Shown: positions 44,968-56,174 of the stretch, one piece after another | How positions within the stretch are numbered: the stretch's first letter is position 1 | How the letters are laid out: each line of letters starts with the position of its first letter | Assembly (NCBI GenBank): GCA_905204935.1 | Contig: CAJLBJ010000009.1 | Span: forward strand, 1 to 61,928 | Length of the DNA stretch: 61,928 bases | Direction of reading: 5' to 3' | From: an uncultured Lactobacillus sp. | GTDB taxonomy: Bacteria > Bacillota > Bacilli > Lactobacillales > Lactobacillaceae | The notes under the pieces: model-generated | What the model was told of the DNA's origin: nothing | Databases searched by the model: none | What the model saw: only the letters and a program-made list of their open reading frames with translations | Program-made: the position numbers and the translations under genes

Positions 44968-45092
44968 CTTTAATCCTCCTAAAAAACTGTTTGTATTATA
45001 GCATTCTTTAGTAAAAGATTAAAGAAAGACTACAATTAGCAGATTATTTTTCAGATGAAAAAGCTTGATTTAACAGGCTTTATCGCTAAAAA

Positions 45093-45119
45093 TTAGCACT
45101 CGATGCTTGAGAGTGATAA
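45093..45119 (+). promoter_or_regulatory. CIRCE element 1 (HrcA operator)
   Basis: TTAGCACTC-N9-GAGTGATAA; the second half-site differs from GAGTGCTAA at one position. It lies directly upstream of the -35 of groES. Confidence 0.9.
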
Positions 45120-45126
45120 AAAAAGC

Positions 45127-45155
45127 TTGCATTTTTGGATGAAAGTGATTATAGT
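45127..45155 (+). promoter_or_regulatory. Promoter of groESL
   Basis: TTGCAT (45127-45132), a 17-base spacer and TATAGT (45150-45155), placed between two CIRCE operators. Confidence 0.75.
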
Positions 45156-45170
45156 AGTAATTGTAAGTTG

Positions 45171-45197
45171 TTAGCACTCTAGTTAAGCAAGTGCTAA
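45171..45197 (+). promoter_or_regulatory. CIRCE element 2 (HrcA operator)
   Basis: TTAGCACTC-N9-AAGTGCTAA, with one change in the second half-site. It falls in the 5' leader of groES. Confidence 0.9.
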
Positions 45198-45217
45198 AAA
45201 AGATGGAGGGATCTACA

Positions 45218-45502
45218 GTGCTTAAACCATTAGGAGATAGAATTATTTTAGAAGTTCAAAAAGAAGAAGAACAAACAGTTGGTGGAATTGTTTTGGCAAG
45301 TAATGCTAAAGAAAAACCACAAACTGGTAAAGTTGTTGCTGTGGGTGCGGGCCGTGTCTTAGAAAATGGTCAAAAAGTTACACCAGCTGTGACAGTCGGC
45401 GACGTTGTTTTCTTTGACAAATTTGCAGGGACAGAAGTTAAATATGAAGATCAAAAATATTTAGTCGTACGTGAAGGCGACATTATTGCAATTGTCGACT
45501 AA
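45218..45502 (+). CDS. groES: Co-chaperonin GroES
   Basis: This 94-residue protein starts with GTG 45218 ([13 protein letters not shown]), eight bases after GGAGGG. The mobile loop is [18 protein letters not shown]. It caps GroEL in ATP-dependent folding. The longer frame upstream overlaps CIRCE 2 and has no ribosome site. Heat-shock control by HrcA is indicated by the two CIRCE elements; hrcA itself is not in the window. Confidence 0.97.
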   Translation: MLKPLGDRIILEVQKEEEQTVGGIVLASNAKEKPQTGKVVAVGAGRVLENGQKVTPAVTVGDVVFFDKFAGTEVKYEDQKYLVVREGDIIAIVD

Positions 45503-45511
45503 GATAATTAG

Positions 45512-47152
<1,641 letters not shown>

Positions 47153-47197
47153 GCTAATTAGTTTTTCAATTAGTATTATTGATTTATAAAACAAGCT

Positions 47198-47246
47198 AAT
47201 AGATGGATGTTTCTTTGAATTGACAAAGGAGCATCTATTTTTTTAT
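47198..47246 (+). terminator. Terminator of groESL
   Basis: AATAGATG pairs with CATCTATT, extended inward by TTTCTTT/AAAGGA-type pairing, followed by seven T residues. Confidence 0.75.
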
Positions 47247-47389
47247 TAGTAAAAAGCTTTGTTTAAAGAAATAAAGATTAACACATATTTAAATTTTGAA
47301 GTATAGGCGAGTTTTTATAGAAAATTTATAACAAAATTGTCCAAATATGGTAAGATAATAATGATACCATAGTGAAGGTTACAGGCCTT

Positions 47390-47410
47390 TTAGCAAACGC
47401 GTTTTGCTAA
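47390..47410 (+). promoter_or_regulatory. Inverted repeat in the tagO leader
   Basis: TTAGCAAACGCGTTTTGCTAA is a near-perfect palindrome around ACGCGT, 20 bases before the tagO ATG. No T-run follows, so it is not a terminator; operator or RNA hairpin are both possible. Confidence 0.35.
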
Positions 47411-47430
47411 TAAAAGAAAGAGGACAATTT

Positions 47431-48540
47431 ATGTATACAGTTATTGCGTCACTTTTTGTGACTACAATACTTGCGGTTATCTTGGTACCTTTTGTAAGAA
47501 AGTTAGCATTTAAGGTGAATGCTGTTGATAACCCAAATGCACGTAGAATAAATAAAACTCCCATGCCAACTATGGGAGGCTTAGCAATTTTTATCGCTTT
47601 TAATGTTGTTAATTTTACTTTACTAAAAAATCAATTTCCAATAGGACAGTTAGGTGCGCTTTTCATTGCAGAATGTATTATTTTAGCCACAGGCATCTTA
47701 GATGATATTTATGAATTAAAACCTTGGCAAAAGGTAGTAGGAATTACCTTAGCTGCTTTAATCGTGTATTTTGCCGCTAGTGTTCGTATGACAACCTTAA
47801 CTTTACCGTTTTTTGGTGTTGTTTATCTAGGGTGGTTAAGTTTACCATTGACGATTATTTGGATTTTAGCAATTACTAATGCGATTAATTTGATTGATGG
47901 ATTAGATGGATTAGCGACAGGTGTTGCTATTATTGCCTTGACGACAAGTGCATTGACTGGATTTTTCTTTTTAAACGTAACAAATACATTTGTTTCGATT
48001 ATGATGTTTAATTTGGTCGCTGCATTGGTTGGATTTTTACCTTATAATTTCAATCCAGCTAGTATTTATTTAGGCGATACCGGGGCTTTATTTATCGGCT
48101 TTATGATTTCGGTGTTTTCGCTATATGGACTAAAAAATGCAACGTTTATTACGATTATTATTCCTGTTGTAATCTTGGGGGTACCAATAACGGATACTTT
48201 ATATGCGATTTTACGGCGTCTGTTAAACAAACAACCAATTTCTCAACCAGATAAGCATCATTTACATCATCGCTTGTTGCAAATGGGGCTATCACATCGG
48301 CAAACAGTATTAGTGATTTATGGAATTGCATTGATTTTTTCATTTATTGCGTTACTTTACCCACTATCTAGCTTTTGGGGATCTGTTTTATTGACGATTG
48401 CGACCTTGTTTGGACTAGAAATTTTTGTTGAAGTAATCGGCCTAGTCGGCAAAGATCGGCGGCCTTTATTAAACTTGATTAGACGTTTGACTGTCGGATC
48501 TTTGAGTGATGAATATAAAAATAAAAGACATAAAGACTGA
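47431..48540 (+). CDS. tagO: Undecaprenyl-phosphate N-acetylglucosaminyl 1-phosphate transferase
   Basis: This 369-residue MraY/WecA-family enzyme has about ten membrane segments. It starts wall teichoic acid (and possibly other polymer) synthesis by moving GlcNAc-1-P to the lipid carrier. Visible signatures are PMPTMGGLAIF, the DDxxD-type LDDIYELKPWQK, NLIDGLDGLATG and the cytoplasmic PDKHHLHHRLLQMG (His-rich loop). ATG 47431 with AAAGAGG. The upstream leader contains an inverted repeat; a giant palindromic terminator follows. Confidence 0.94.
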   Translation: MYTVIASLFVTTILAVILVPFVRKLAFKVNAVDNPNARRINKTPMPTMGGLAIFIAFNVVNFTLLKNQFPIGQLGALFIAECIILATGILDDIYELKPWQKVVGITLAALIVYFAASVRMTTLTLPFFGVVYLGWLSLPLTIIWILAITNAINLIDGLDGLATGVAIIALTTSALTGFFFLNVTNTFVSIMMFNLVAALVGFLPYNFNPASIYLGDTGALFIGFMISVFSLYGLKNATFITIIIPVVILGVPITDTLYAILRRLLNKQPISQPDKHHLHHRLLQMGLSHRQTVLVIYGIALIFSFIALLYPLSSFWGSVLLTIATLFGLEIFVEVIGLVGKDRRPLLNLIRRLTVGSLSDEYKNKRHKD

Positions 48541-48607
48541 GTATTGATATGTACCCTCTTTGCTGGATATCCAGTAAAGAGGGTACATGTCATATTCAGC
48601 CTTTTTT
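48537..48607 (+). terminator. Large palindromic terminator of tagO
   Basis: A stem of about 31 base pairs, with one bulged T and one mismatch, extends from CTGAG (48537) to CTCAG-like 48595-48599 and is followed by CCTTTTTT. Its core (48549-48588) is a 40-base palindrome sharing the CTGGATATCCAG centre and flanks with 41-70. Confidence 0.8.
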
Positions 48608-48611
48608 ATAC

Positions 48612-48636
48612 AAAAAAAGCCCTGTAAGATAGGGCT
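48612..48636 (-). terminator. Terminator of the YigZ-family gene
   Basis: AGCCCT / AGGGCT stem (48619-48624 and 48631-48636) with a seven-U run on the minus-strand RNA. Confidence 0.75.
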
Positions 48637-48639
48637 AAA

Positions 48640-49278
48640 TTAAAGTTTGACTTCAATTTCATGAAATTTTTCTTTTCCAATGGTGATATCGATTTGAGCA
48701 TTGAAAAGTTCGGTGATTTGAGCACAAAATGTTTCAATTTCATCGTTATCAAGCGCAAGACAAACTGTTACATTTTCGGTATAAATAGTGTCAGTAATAG
48801 GAATTTGTTTGTTTTCTAAGAAGTTTTGCAGTTTACCAAGATTAGGATAGTTTAGGCTTAAATTTAACTCGCGTTGCAAGACTTTTTTGACAATTCCCGT
48901 GTGTCTAATTGCCTCTGAAGCTGCCTTACTGTAGGCACGAATCAAACCACCAGTTCCTAGTTTGATACCACCAAAATAACGGGTTACAACAACTGTTGTA
49001 TCATGAAGTTGCATCTTTTCTAAAACATCTAAAATAGGGACGCCAGCTGTACCAGAAGGTTCGCCATTATCACTTTGACGTTTAATTTGATTGTTTGGTC
49101 CAATCACATATGCAAAACAATTGTGTGTAGCTTGGCGGTGAAGGGTTTTGATTTTTTCAATGAATGTTTCAGCTTCTTCTTTAGTTGTAGTGCGCGCAAC
49201 ATTACAAATAAACTGCGATTTTTTAATGACAATTTCATGTGTTCCTGTATCTTTAATCGTTAAGTATAGATCAGACAT
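48640..49278 (-). CDS. YigZ/IMPACT family protein
   Basis: The 212-residue protein has the UPF0029 (IMPACT) N-terminal domain (RQATHNCFAYVIG, DNGEPSGTAGVPILDVL, VVVTRYFGGIKLGTGGLIRAYS) and a C-terminal DUF1949 domain. Eukaryotic IMPACT binds GCN1; the bacterial role is unknown though a link with translation is suspected. ATG 49278 with AAAGGAAAAACAAA. Divergent from comFA. Confidence 0.9.
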   Translation of the reverse strand: MSDLYLTIKDTGTHEIVIKKSQFICNVARTTTKEEAETFIEKIKTLHRQATHNCFAYVIGPNNQIKRQSDNGEPSGTAGVPILDVLEKMQLHDTTVVVTRYFGGIKLGTGGLIRAYSKAASEAIRHTGIVKKVLQRELNLSLNYPNLGKLQNFLENKQIPITDTIYTENVTVCLALDNDEIETFCAQITELFNAQIDITIGKEKFHEIEVKL

Positions 49279-49371
49279 TTTGTTTTTCCTTTCTTTAGTT
49301 TCATGATAAATTCTACCATAAATTGAAAAAAGATGTGCTTTTTTACGTATTTAAAGTAGGAGGTAGATAGC

Positions 49372-50706
49372 ATGGAACTTTCTGAATTATATGGACGGCG
49401 TATTCCAGCAAGCCAAGTTCCTAAAGAATTGTTAGTTAATCAACAGATACGAAAATATCGCATGATTAAAGTAGAGAAAAAAACGATTCGCTGTTTACGT
49501 TGTGGTCAAGTAACGCCTAAGCAAGTAGCTTATTTGCCTGATAATCAGTATTATTGTCCAAGTTGTATTTTATTAGATCGCATGAGTACACTTGATTATT
49601 TAGTCGGTGTAGATGAACCTAACGCTTTTGTTAAGGAAAACTCAGAAGTGTTAACTTGGCAAGGTAAGTTATCCAAGTATCAACAACAATGTTCAAATGA
49701 ACTTAAAAAATACGTTATTAGTGGCCATAAACATTTACTTTGGGCAGTTACTGGTGCAGGAAAAACCGAGATGTTGTTTGAATTGCTAGCACAAAATTTG
49801 CAAGAACAAAAAAGAATATGTCTAGCTTCGCCTAGAGTTGATGTATGTAACGAACTTTATCCCAGATTACAACAAGCTTTTGGAAGGACAGACATTCAGT
49901 TATTACATGGTTCAGCTAATCAAAGCTATCGCTACACCCAATTAGTTATTTCTACGACGCATCAGCTTTTACGTTTTTATCATGCCTTTGATCTTTTAAT
50001 CATTGATGAGGTTGATGCATTTCCTTTCGTGCATAATCGACAATTAGAATATGCAGCCAAGCAAGCATTAAAAGTAGATGGAGCCTTGCTATATTTAACA
50101 GCTACACCAGATAAAGATTTACAAGCTAAAATCAAGCGTCATGAGTTTAGCGTTAGTTATTTACCGATGCGTTTTCATACGCATCCATTACCACAAGCCA
50201 AAGTATTATTGCGCCCTAATTGGCAAGAAAAGTTACAAGGTAAGCATAAATTAGCACATTTAGATAAAATTTTAGCCAACTGGATTAAACGCCGAGAACC
50301 ATTTTTACTTTTTGTGCCACGCATTTCTTTACTACAACCTGTATTTGAAGCAATGCAAAATTTATTTCCAACACTAAAGGGGCAAACGGTCTATGCTAAT
50401 GATGAACAACGAATTGAAAAAGTCTTGGCGATGCGGCAAGGTGAGTTTCAATATTTGGTTACGACTACGATTTTAGAGCGTGGGGTAACTTTTGCACGCT
50501 TAAATATTTTAATTTTGGGAGCTGATGATGAAGTCTTTAGTCTATCTGCTTTGGTTCAAATTGCTGGACGGGCAGGGCGAAGTTTACAACGACCTAAAGG
50601 TGATGTGTATTTTGTTTGTCACGAATATACTAAAACTATTAAAGGAGCAATTAAGCAAATTAAGTACTTAAATCAAAAAGCACAAAGGATGTTGCGTGAT
50701 GGCTAA
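49372..50706 (+). CDS. comFA: Competence ATP-dependent DNA helicase ComFA
   Basis: This 444-residue superfamily 2 protein has an N-terminal four-cysteine zinc site (CLRCGQVT...CPSC), Walker A AVTGAGKTEML, DEVD-type box LLIIDEVDAF and helicase motif VI (IAGRAGRSLQRPKG). It drives single-stranded DNA into the cell during transformation. Full length. ATG with AGGAGGTAGATAGC. Overlaps comFC by eight bases. Promoter is not obvious. Confidence 0.95.
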   Translation: MELSELYGRRIPASQVPKELLVNQQIRKYRMIKVEKKTIRCLRCGQVTPKQVAYLPDNQYYCPSCILLDRMSTLDYLVGVDEPNAFVKENSEVLTWQGKLSKYQQQCSNELKKYVISGHKHLLWAVTGAGKTEMLFELLAQNLQEQKRICLASPRVDVCNELYPRLQQAFGRTDIQLLHGSANQSYRYTQLVISTTHQLLRFYHAFDLLIIDEVDAFPFVHNRQLEYAAKQALKVDGALLYLTATPDKDLQAKIKRHEFSVSYLPMRFHTHPLPQAKVLLRPNWQEKLQGKHKLAHLDKILANWIKRREPFLLFVPRISLLQPVFEAMQNLFPTLKGQTVYANDEQRIEKVLAMRQGEFQYLVTTTILERGVTFARLNILILGADDEVFSLSALVQIAGRAGRSLQRPKGDVYFVCHEYTKTIKGAIKQIKYLNQKAQRMLRDG

Positions 50707-51391
50707 TTGTTTATTATGTGGGCGCTATTTGACTGATAAGTTTAGTTTTGGATGGTTATTTTCATGGCAAAAAATTATGACAACTTATGTTTGTCCACGA
50801 TGCTTGGCGCAATTTGAATCGTTACAAATAACGAGTTGTTGTCCAGGCTGTGGTCGCAAGCAGGAAACAAATGATTTATGTAAGGATTGTCAGCGTTGGC
50901 AAAAAATGGGGCTCGAACTCTTGAATAATAAAGCTTTGTATGTATACAACCAAAATATGATGAAAGATTATATTGAACGCTATAAATTTATGGGAGATTA
51001 TCGTTGGCGCTTAGTTTTTCAAGAGCAATTTAGTCGTTTTGTTTTGCAAAATTATCCCAAAGATTATATATATTGTCCAATACCAGTTGATAAACAAACC
51101 TATCAAACGAGGGGATTTAATCAGGTTATAGGACTATGTAAAGGTTTTAAGTTGACAGAATTAGTAGCATTTAAAGAGATAAAAGAGCGCAAGAAACAAT
51201 CACATAAAACAAGAAAGCAACGAATGCTGACTGAACAACCTTTTATTTATATAGGACCAATTGATTTAAAGCAGCAAAATGTTGTTTTACTAGATGATAT
51301 TTACACTACTGGACGGACGTTATATCATGCAGTAAATCTGTTAAGACAACATAATGCAGGCATGATTAAATCAATTACTTTAGCACGTTAA
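50699..51391 (+). CDS. comFC: Competence protein ComFC (phosphoribosyltransferase-like)
   Basis: This 230-residue protein has an N-terminal zinc ribbon (CLLCGRYL, CPRCLAQF, CCPGCGRK, CKDC) and a C-terminal phosphoribosyltransferase motif VVLLDDIYTTGRTL. It partners ComFA in DNA uptake; its enzymatic activity is unproven. ATG 50699 with AAAGGAT nine bases before; the upstream GTG (50696) is too close. Cotranslated with comFA. Confidence 0.93.
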   Translation: MANCLLCGRYLTDKFSFGWLFSWQKIMTTYVCPRCLAQFESLQITSCCPGCGRKQETNDLCKDCQRWQKMGLELLNNKALYVYNQNMMKDYIERYKFMGDYRWRLVFQEQFSRFVLQNYPKDYIYCPIPVDKQTYQTRGFNQVIGLCKGFKLTELVAFKEIKERKKQSHKTRKQRMLTEQPFIYIGPIDLKQQNVVLLDDIYTTGRTLYHAVNLLRQHNAGMIKSITLAR

Positions 51392-51401
51392 AAAAATTTT
51401 T

Positions 51402-51418
51402 TTGTAAACGCTTCACAA
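51402..51418 (+). promoter_or_regulatory. cre-like inverted sequence upstream of hpf
   Basis: TTGTAAACGCTTCACAA has TTGT...ACAA ends and an AACGCTT core resembling catabolite-responsive elements, though spacing differs from the consensus by one base. It is 20 bases after comFC and about 190 before the hpf promoter's -10. Confidence 0.3.
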
Positions 51419-51592
51419 GGTTAGGATAAAACTTTTTTGTGTGATTTTTAATACGCTATTTTTTGTAAAACAACCTTTTATGCGTTTTTTAGTATATAAA
51501 ATAAATAAAAAAGCACGTTTTAATATATCGAAAAAATTGTCGAAATTAGGTGGAAATATTTGTTAATTTAATCGTTTTCTATTATAATAGAA

Positions 51593-51654
51593 GTATAGAA
51601 AAGGTATTAAAAAATACCAAACTATATAAGTGTAGTTGCGACTGTATTTAGTCG
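51593..51654 (+). promoter_or_regulatory. hpf promoter and structured leader
   Basis: TATAAT (51593-51598) is a perfect -10 with no clear -35. The leader then folds into GGTAT-TAAAAA-ATACC (51603-51618) and CGACT-GTATTT-AGTCG (51639-51654), the second just ahead of the AAAGGAGAGG ribosome site. Confidence 0.5.
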
Positions 51655-51672
51655 TGAAAGGAGAGGTTTACC

Positions 51673-52233
51673 ATGTTAAAAATAAATGTTCGTGGTGAAA
51701 ATATCGAAGTTACTGGCGCAATCAGAGAATATGTTGAAAAGAAGCTTTATAAGCTTGAAAAATATTTTACTGATACATCCAGTTCAACGGCTCATGTAAA
51801 CTTAAAGGTTTACACGGATAAAAATGCCAAGGTGGAGGTGACAATTCCGTTGCCATATCTGGTATTGCGAGCAGAAGAAACCTCGCCTGATATGTATGCA
51901 AGCATCGATTTAGTGACCGATAAATTGGAACGTCAAATTAGAAAGCATAAAACTAAATTGAACCGTAAATCTCGTGAAAAAGGTTATAAATCATTTGATT
52001 TTGTAGCTGAAGAGATTGCTCCTGTTGAAGAGAAAAAAGACGATAAAATTGAAATTGTTAGAACTAAGAGTGTCGCTTTAAAACCAATGGATAGTGAAGA
52101 AGCTGTCTTACAAATGGAAATGTTGGGACATAATTTCTTTATTTATGAAGATGCTGAAACTCAAGGGATTAACATTGTTTATCGTCGTCGTGATGGACGC
52201 TATGGTTTGATTGAAGCAAGCGATGAAGATTAA
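51673..52233 (+). CDS. hpf: Ribosome hibernation-promoting factor, long form
   Basis: The 186-residue protein joins an N-terminal S30AE domain (residues 1-100, with the basic RQIRKHKTKLNRKSREKG) to a C-terminal dimerisation domain (VALKPMDSEEAVLQMEMLGHNFFIY, GINIVYRRRDGRYGLIE). It pairs 70S ribosomes into inactive 100S dimers in stationary phase or stress. ATG 51673 with AAAGGAGAGG. Own promoter and terminator. Confidence 0.96.
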   Translation: MLKINVRGENIEVTGAIREYVEKKLYKLEKYFTDTSSSTAHVNLKVYTDKNAKVEVTIPLPYLVLRAEETSPDMYASIDLVTDKLERQIRKHKTKLNRKSREKGYKSFDFVAEEIAPVEEKKDDKIEIVRTKSVALKPMDSEEAVLQMEMLGHNFFIYEDAETQGINIVYRRRDGRYGLIEASDED

Positions 52234-52245
52234 GAAATGATTAAT

Positions 52246-52278
52246 AAAAATGCTCGGACAAAATGTTCGAGCATTTTT
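52246..52278 (+). terminator. Terminator of hpf
   Basis: AAAAATGCTCGGACA / TGTTCGAGCATTTTT stem with one G-U pair and a 3-base loop. Confidence 0.88.
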
Positions 52279-52410
52279 ATTCTAAAAAAAATACTAATTT
52301 TTGATATAAACGTAATAGTGTTAATATGCTATGGTAATATAGTGGTTAGAAAAAAAGAAAACTTATTATAGATAGTTTTAATTCTTAATAAATAATGATA
52401 AAATGTAGTT

Positions 52411-52419
52411 TGGTATACT
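52411..52419 (+). promoter_or_regulatory. Extended -10 promoter of secA
   Basis: TGG-TATACT at 52411-52419; the -35 is not convincing. Confidence 0.5.
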
Positions 52420-52476
52420 AGAATTAGTAATTATTTAAAGTTTAATTTTTGTGATAGCATAGAAAGGAATTATGAC

Positions 52477-54840
52477 ATGGCGAATGTCTTAAAAAAATGG
52501 GTTGAAAGTGATAAGCGCGAACTCAACCGTTTAGGAAAAATCGCAGATAAGGTTGAAGCGTATGCAAGTACGATGGAGTCCTTATCTGATGAAGAATTAC
52601 AAGCAAAAACTCCAGAATTAAAGCAACGTTATCAAGATGGCGCAACCTTAGATGATATTTTACCTGAAGCCTTTGCAGTAGCGCGTGAAGCTGCGCGTCG
52701 TGTTTTAGGTTTGTATCCATATCGTGTACAAATCATTGGGGGAATCATCTTACATGAAGGTAATATTCCTGAAATGAAGACTGGTGAAGGTAAAACTTTG
52801 ACAGCAACGATGCCAGTTTATTTAAATGCTCTTGCAGGTGAAGGTGTTCATGTTGTTACGGTTAATGAATATTTGGCAGACCGTGATGCAACAGAGATGG
52901 GTGAATTGTATAATTGGTTAGGTCTGAGTGTAGGTTTAAACATTGCAAGTAAGAGCCCTGAAGAAAAACGTGAAGCGTATGCAGCCGATATTACTTATTC
53001 GACTAACAGTGAGCTAGGTTTTGATTATTTACGCGATAACATGGTTGTCTACAAAGAAGACATGGTGCAACGTCCATTGAATTTTGTGATTGTCGATGAA
53101 GTTGACTCTATTTTAATTGATGAAGCTAGAACTCCATTGATTATTTCAGGCCAAGCGACTGGAACGACAACACTTTATATTCGTACAGACCGTTTTGCCA
53201 AGACATTAACAAACGAAGCGGACTATAAGATTGATTTAGAATCTAAAACTGTTTCTTTAACTGAAGAAGGTATTCAAAAAGCAGAACAATACTTTGGATT
53301 AGAAAATCTCTATGATCCAGATAACACTGCATTAAATCATCATTTGGATAATGCATTACGTGCTAATTATATTATGATTCGTGATAAAGACTATGTTGTT
53401 CAAGAAGGCGAAGTTTTAATCGTTGATCAATTTACTGGCCGTATCATGGATGGACGTCGTTATTCTGATGGTTTGCACCAAGCAATCGAAGCTAAAGAAC
53501 GTGTTGATATCGAAGAAGAAACAAAGACGATGGCTAACATCACTTATCAAAACTTCTTTAGAATGTATAAAAAGCTAGCAGGAATGACCGGTACTGCTAA
53601 GACCGAACAAGAAGAATTTCGTGAAATTTACAACATGGATGTTATTAGCGTGCCAACTAATAGACCTGTAATTCGTGATGATCGTCCAGATTTACTTTAT
53701 CCAACATTGAAGAGTAAGTTTATGGCAGTAGTTGAAGATATCAAGACACGTCATCAAGCTGGCCAACCAATCTTGGTAGGTACTGTAGCTGTTGAAACGT
53801 CCGAATTGTTATCTCACTTACTTGATCAAGCAGGTATTGCACATGCTGTATTGAATGCTAAAAATCATGCACGTGAAGCAGAAATTATTATGAATGCTGG
53901 TCAACGTGGGGCAGTTACGATTGCAACTAACATGGCTGGTCGTGGTACTGATATTAAATTAGGACCTGGTGTTAAAGAACTAGGTGGTTTAGCAGTTATT
54001 GGGACTGAACGTCATGAATCACGTCGTATTGATAATCAGTTACGTGGACGTTCAGGACGTCAAGGTGATCCTGGTGTAACACAATTTTATCTTTCATTGG
54101 AAGATGATTTGATGTTGCGTTTTGGTTCTGAAAGAATCAAGATGTTTTTAGAAAAGATGAAAGTTGCAGATGAAGATGCGGTTATTCAATCTAAGATGAT
54201 TTCACGTCAAGTTGAATCTGCACAAAAACGTGTGGAAGGTAATAACTATGATACACGTAAGCAAGTTTTACAATACGATGATGTTATGCGTGCTCAACGT
54301 GAAGTTATCTACAAGCAACGTCAACAAGTTATTTTAGAAGAAAATTCCTTAAAAGATGTTATCATGTCTATGATTAAGCGTACGGTAGAACATACCGTGC
54401 AAATGCATACACAAGGCGATAAGAGTGCATGGGATTTAAATGGAATCTTAGATTTTGCAATTGCTGTTATGGTTAATGAAGATAGTATTACTATCGGTGA
54501 TTTAACAGGTAAGAGCCAACAAGAATTAATCGATTACTTGATGCAACGAGCAGAAAGCAACTATGCAATGAAGACAAAACAACTTTATGATGCTAGTCAA
54601 ATGTTAGAATTTGAAAAAGTTGTTATTTTACGTGTTGTTGACTCTCGTTGGACAGATCATATCGATGAGATGGATCAATTACGTCAATCGATTGGTTTGC
54701 GTGGTTATGGGCAATTAAATCCATTGGTTGAATATCAATCTGATGGTTATCAAATGTTTGAACAAATGATTGGTGATATTGAATATGACGTTTCACGTTT
54801 ATTCTTGAAAGCTGAAATTCGTCAAAACATTAAACGTTAA
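52477..54840 (+). CDS. secA: Protein translocase ATPase SecA
   Basis: This 787-residue motor drives proteins through SecYEG. Motifs seen are Walker [19 protein letters not shown]-type [17 protein letters not shown], the preprotein-crosslinking domain, and the helicase C-domain with [15 protein letters not shown] and [10 protein letters not shown]. The C-terminal zinc-binding tail is missing, a frequent situation in lactobacilli. ATG with AAAGGAATTATGAC. It is followed by the RF2 gene, as usual. Confidence 0.97.
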   Translation: MANVLKKWVESDKRELNRLGKIADKVEAYASTMESLSDEELQAKTPELKQRYQDGATLDDILPEAFAVAREAARRVLGLYPYRVQIIGGIILHEGNIPEMKTGEGKTLTATMPVYLNALAGEGVHVVTVNEYLADRDATEMGELYNWLGLSVGLNIASKSPEEKREAYAADITYSTNSELGFDYLRDNMVVYKEDMVQRPLNFVIVDEVDSILIDEARTPLIISGQATGTTTLYIRTDRFAKTLTNEADYKIDLESKTVSLTEEGIQKAEQYFGLENLYDPDNTALNHHLDNALRANYIMIRDKDYVVQEGEVLIVDQFTGRIMDGRRYSDGLHQAIEAKERVDIEEETKTMANITYQNFFRMYKKLAGMTGTAKTEQEEFREIYNMDVISVPTNRPVIRDDRPDLLYPTLKSKFMAVVEDIKTRHQAGQPILVGTVAVETSELLSHLLDQAGIAHAVLNAKNHAREAEIIMNAGQRGAVTIATNMAGRGTDIKLGPGVKELGGLAVIGTERHESRRIDNQLRGRSGRQGDPGVTQFYLSLEDDLMLRFGSERIKMFLEKMKVADEDAVIQSKMISRQVESAQKRVEGNNYDTRKQVLQYDDVMRAQREVIYKQRQQVILEENSLKDVIMSMIKRTVEHTVQMHTQGDKSAWDLNGILDFAIAVMVNEDSITIGDLTGKSQQELIDYLMQRAESNYAMKTKQLYDASQMLEFEKVVILRVVDSRWTDHIDEMDQLRQSIGLRGYGQLNPLVEYQSDGYQMFEQMIGDIEYDVSRLFLKAEIRQNIKR

Positions 54841-54853
54841 TAAGTCTGAAAAT

Positions 54854-54885
54854 GGACTAGGGCCCAAAGCTTTGGTCCGTTTTTA
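54854..54885 (+). terminator. Possible terminator after secA
   Basis: GGAC...GTCC and CCAA/TTGG pairing around AGCT with an asymmetric bulge, then GTTTTT. It could be partial because prfB lies only about 20 bases on. Confidence 0.5.
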
Positions 54886-54904
54886 TTAAAGGAGATAGTT
54901 TATC

Positions 54905-56015
54905 ATGGAATACAGTGATTACAAACGCGAAATTACACAGATGAATGATAAAATTTCAGACTTTAGGGGGTCTCTTTGACTTAGAAGGTCTGGAAGCTAA
55001 TATTGCAGAAAACGAACAAAAAATGGCTGAACCTGATTTTTGGAATGATCAACAAGCTGCACAAAAATTAATTAATGAAAATAATGAATTAAAAAATAAA
55101 TATGAAAACTTTCACCAATTAAGTGAAGGGGTTGAAGAGCTAGAAATTTTGTTAGAAATGGCCCAAGAAGACTCAAATATTATGGAAGAATTAGCTCAAC
55201 AATATGATTTGTTATCCCAAAAGTTACAGGCTTATCAGATGAGTCTTTTATTTAATGAAAAGTATGATAAGGATAATGCTATTGTAGAAATTCATCCTGG
55301 TGCTGGTGGAACCGAGTCACAAGATTGGGGTTCGATGCTTTTACGCATGTATCAACGTTGGGCTGAACAACATGGATTCAAAGTGGATGTTTTGGATTAT
55401 CAAGTAGGTGATGAAGCGGGAATTAAAAGTGTGACCTTAATGATTGAAGGCCTAAATGCTTATGGTTATTTGCGCAGTGAACGTGGAGTACATCGACTAG
55501 TGCGGATTTCACCGTTTGATTCAGCAGGAAGACGGCATACTTCATTTGCTTCAGTCAATGTAATGCCAGAACTTGATGATGATGTTGAAATTGAATTAAG
55601 ACCAGAAGATATTAAGATGGAGGTTTTCCGTGCGAGTGGTGCTGGAGGACAGCATATTAACAAAACTTCATCTGCGGTAAGATTGATTCACATTCCAACA
55701 GGAATAGTTGTTTCTAGTCAAGCACAACGTTCGCAATTTCAAAATAGAGCAACAGCTGAAAGTATGTTACGTTCCAAGTTATATCAAATTGAAATGGAAG
55801 AGCAAGAAAAGAAACGTGCTGCAATTCAAGGTGAACAACTTGATATTGGTTGGGGCTCACAAATTCGTTCGTATGTTTTCCATCCATATTCGATGGTTAA
55901 AGATCATCGTACTAATTTTGAAACAGGAAATGTTCAAGCAGTTATGGATGGCGATTTAGATGGTTTTATTAATGCTTATTTGCAATGGAAGTTACAAAAA
56001 CAAAATCCACAATAA
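54905..56015 (+). CDS. prfB: Peptide chain release factor 2, with programmed +1 frameshift
   Basis: The gene starts at ATG 54905. After 24 codons the frame meets TGA at 54977, directly behind the AGGGGG-TCT-CTT-TGA-C signal. Ribosomes shift +1 at CTTTGA and continue from 54978 to give a 369-residue RF2. An internal Shine-Dalgarno-like AGGGGG (54965-54970) stimulates the shift. The recognition loop ([12 protein letters not shown]) and catalytic [13 protein letters not shown] are intact. Low RF2 promotes frameshifting, so expression is self-regulated. SD is AAAGGAGATAGTTTATC. Confidence 0.97.
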
Positions 56016-56087
56016 AGCGACTGCAACAAAAGCCACTGAAATGAAACGATTTTGTAAAGTTAGTGCAATCTTAATAGTTGGAATAAT

Positions 56088-56096
56088 TGCTATAAT
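56088..56096 (+). promoter_or_regulatory. Extended -10 promoter of ftsEX
   Basis: TGC-TATAAT is perfect, but the -35 is weak. The predicted start (about 56103) leaves a 70-base leader with a GGAAAGG site (56129-56135) and a GCCATAT/ATATGGC hairpin (56140-56146 and 56156-56162). Confidence 0.55.
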
Positions 56097-56174
56097 TAAC
56101 ATTGTCGATAAAGTTAGTATTAAACTTTGGAAAGGAAAAGCCATATTGTAAGATGATATGGCGTGGCATAAATC

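Noticed and set aside
54945..56015. RF2 gene starting at 54945 without a frameshift
   Set aside because: The canonical AGGGGG-TCT-CTT-TGA-C signal and ATG 54905 with a proper ribosome site show that the programmed frameshift is used.
56041..56151. 36-residue hydrophobic reading frame (start MKRFCKVS) between prfB and ftsE
   Set aside because: It has no ribosome site and contains the ftsEX -10 element; AT-rich DNA easily yields a membrane-like peptide.
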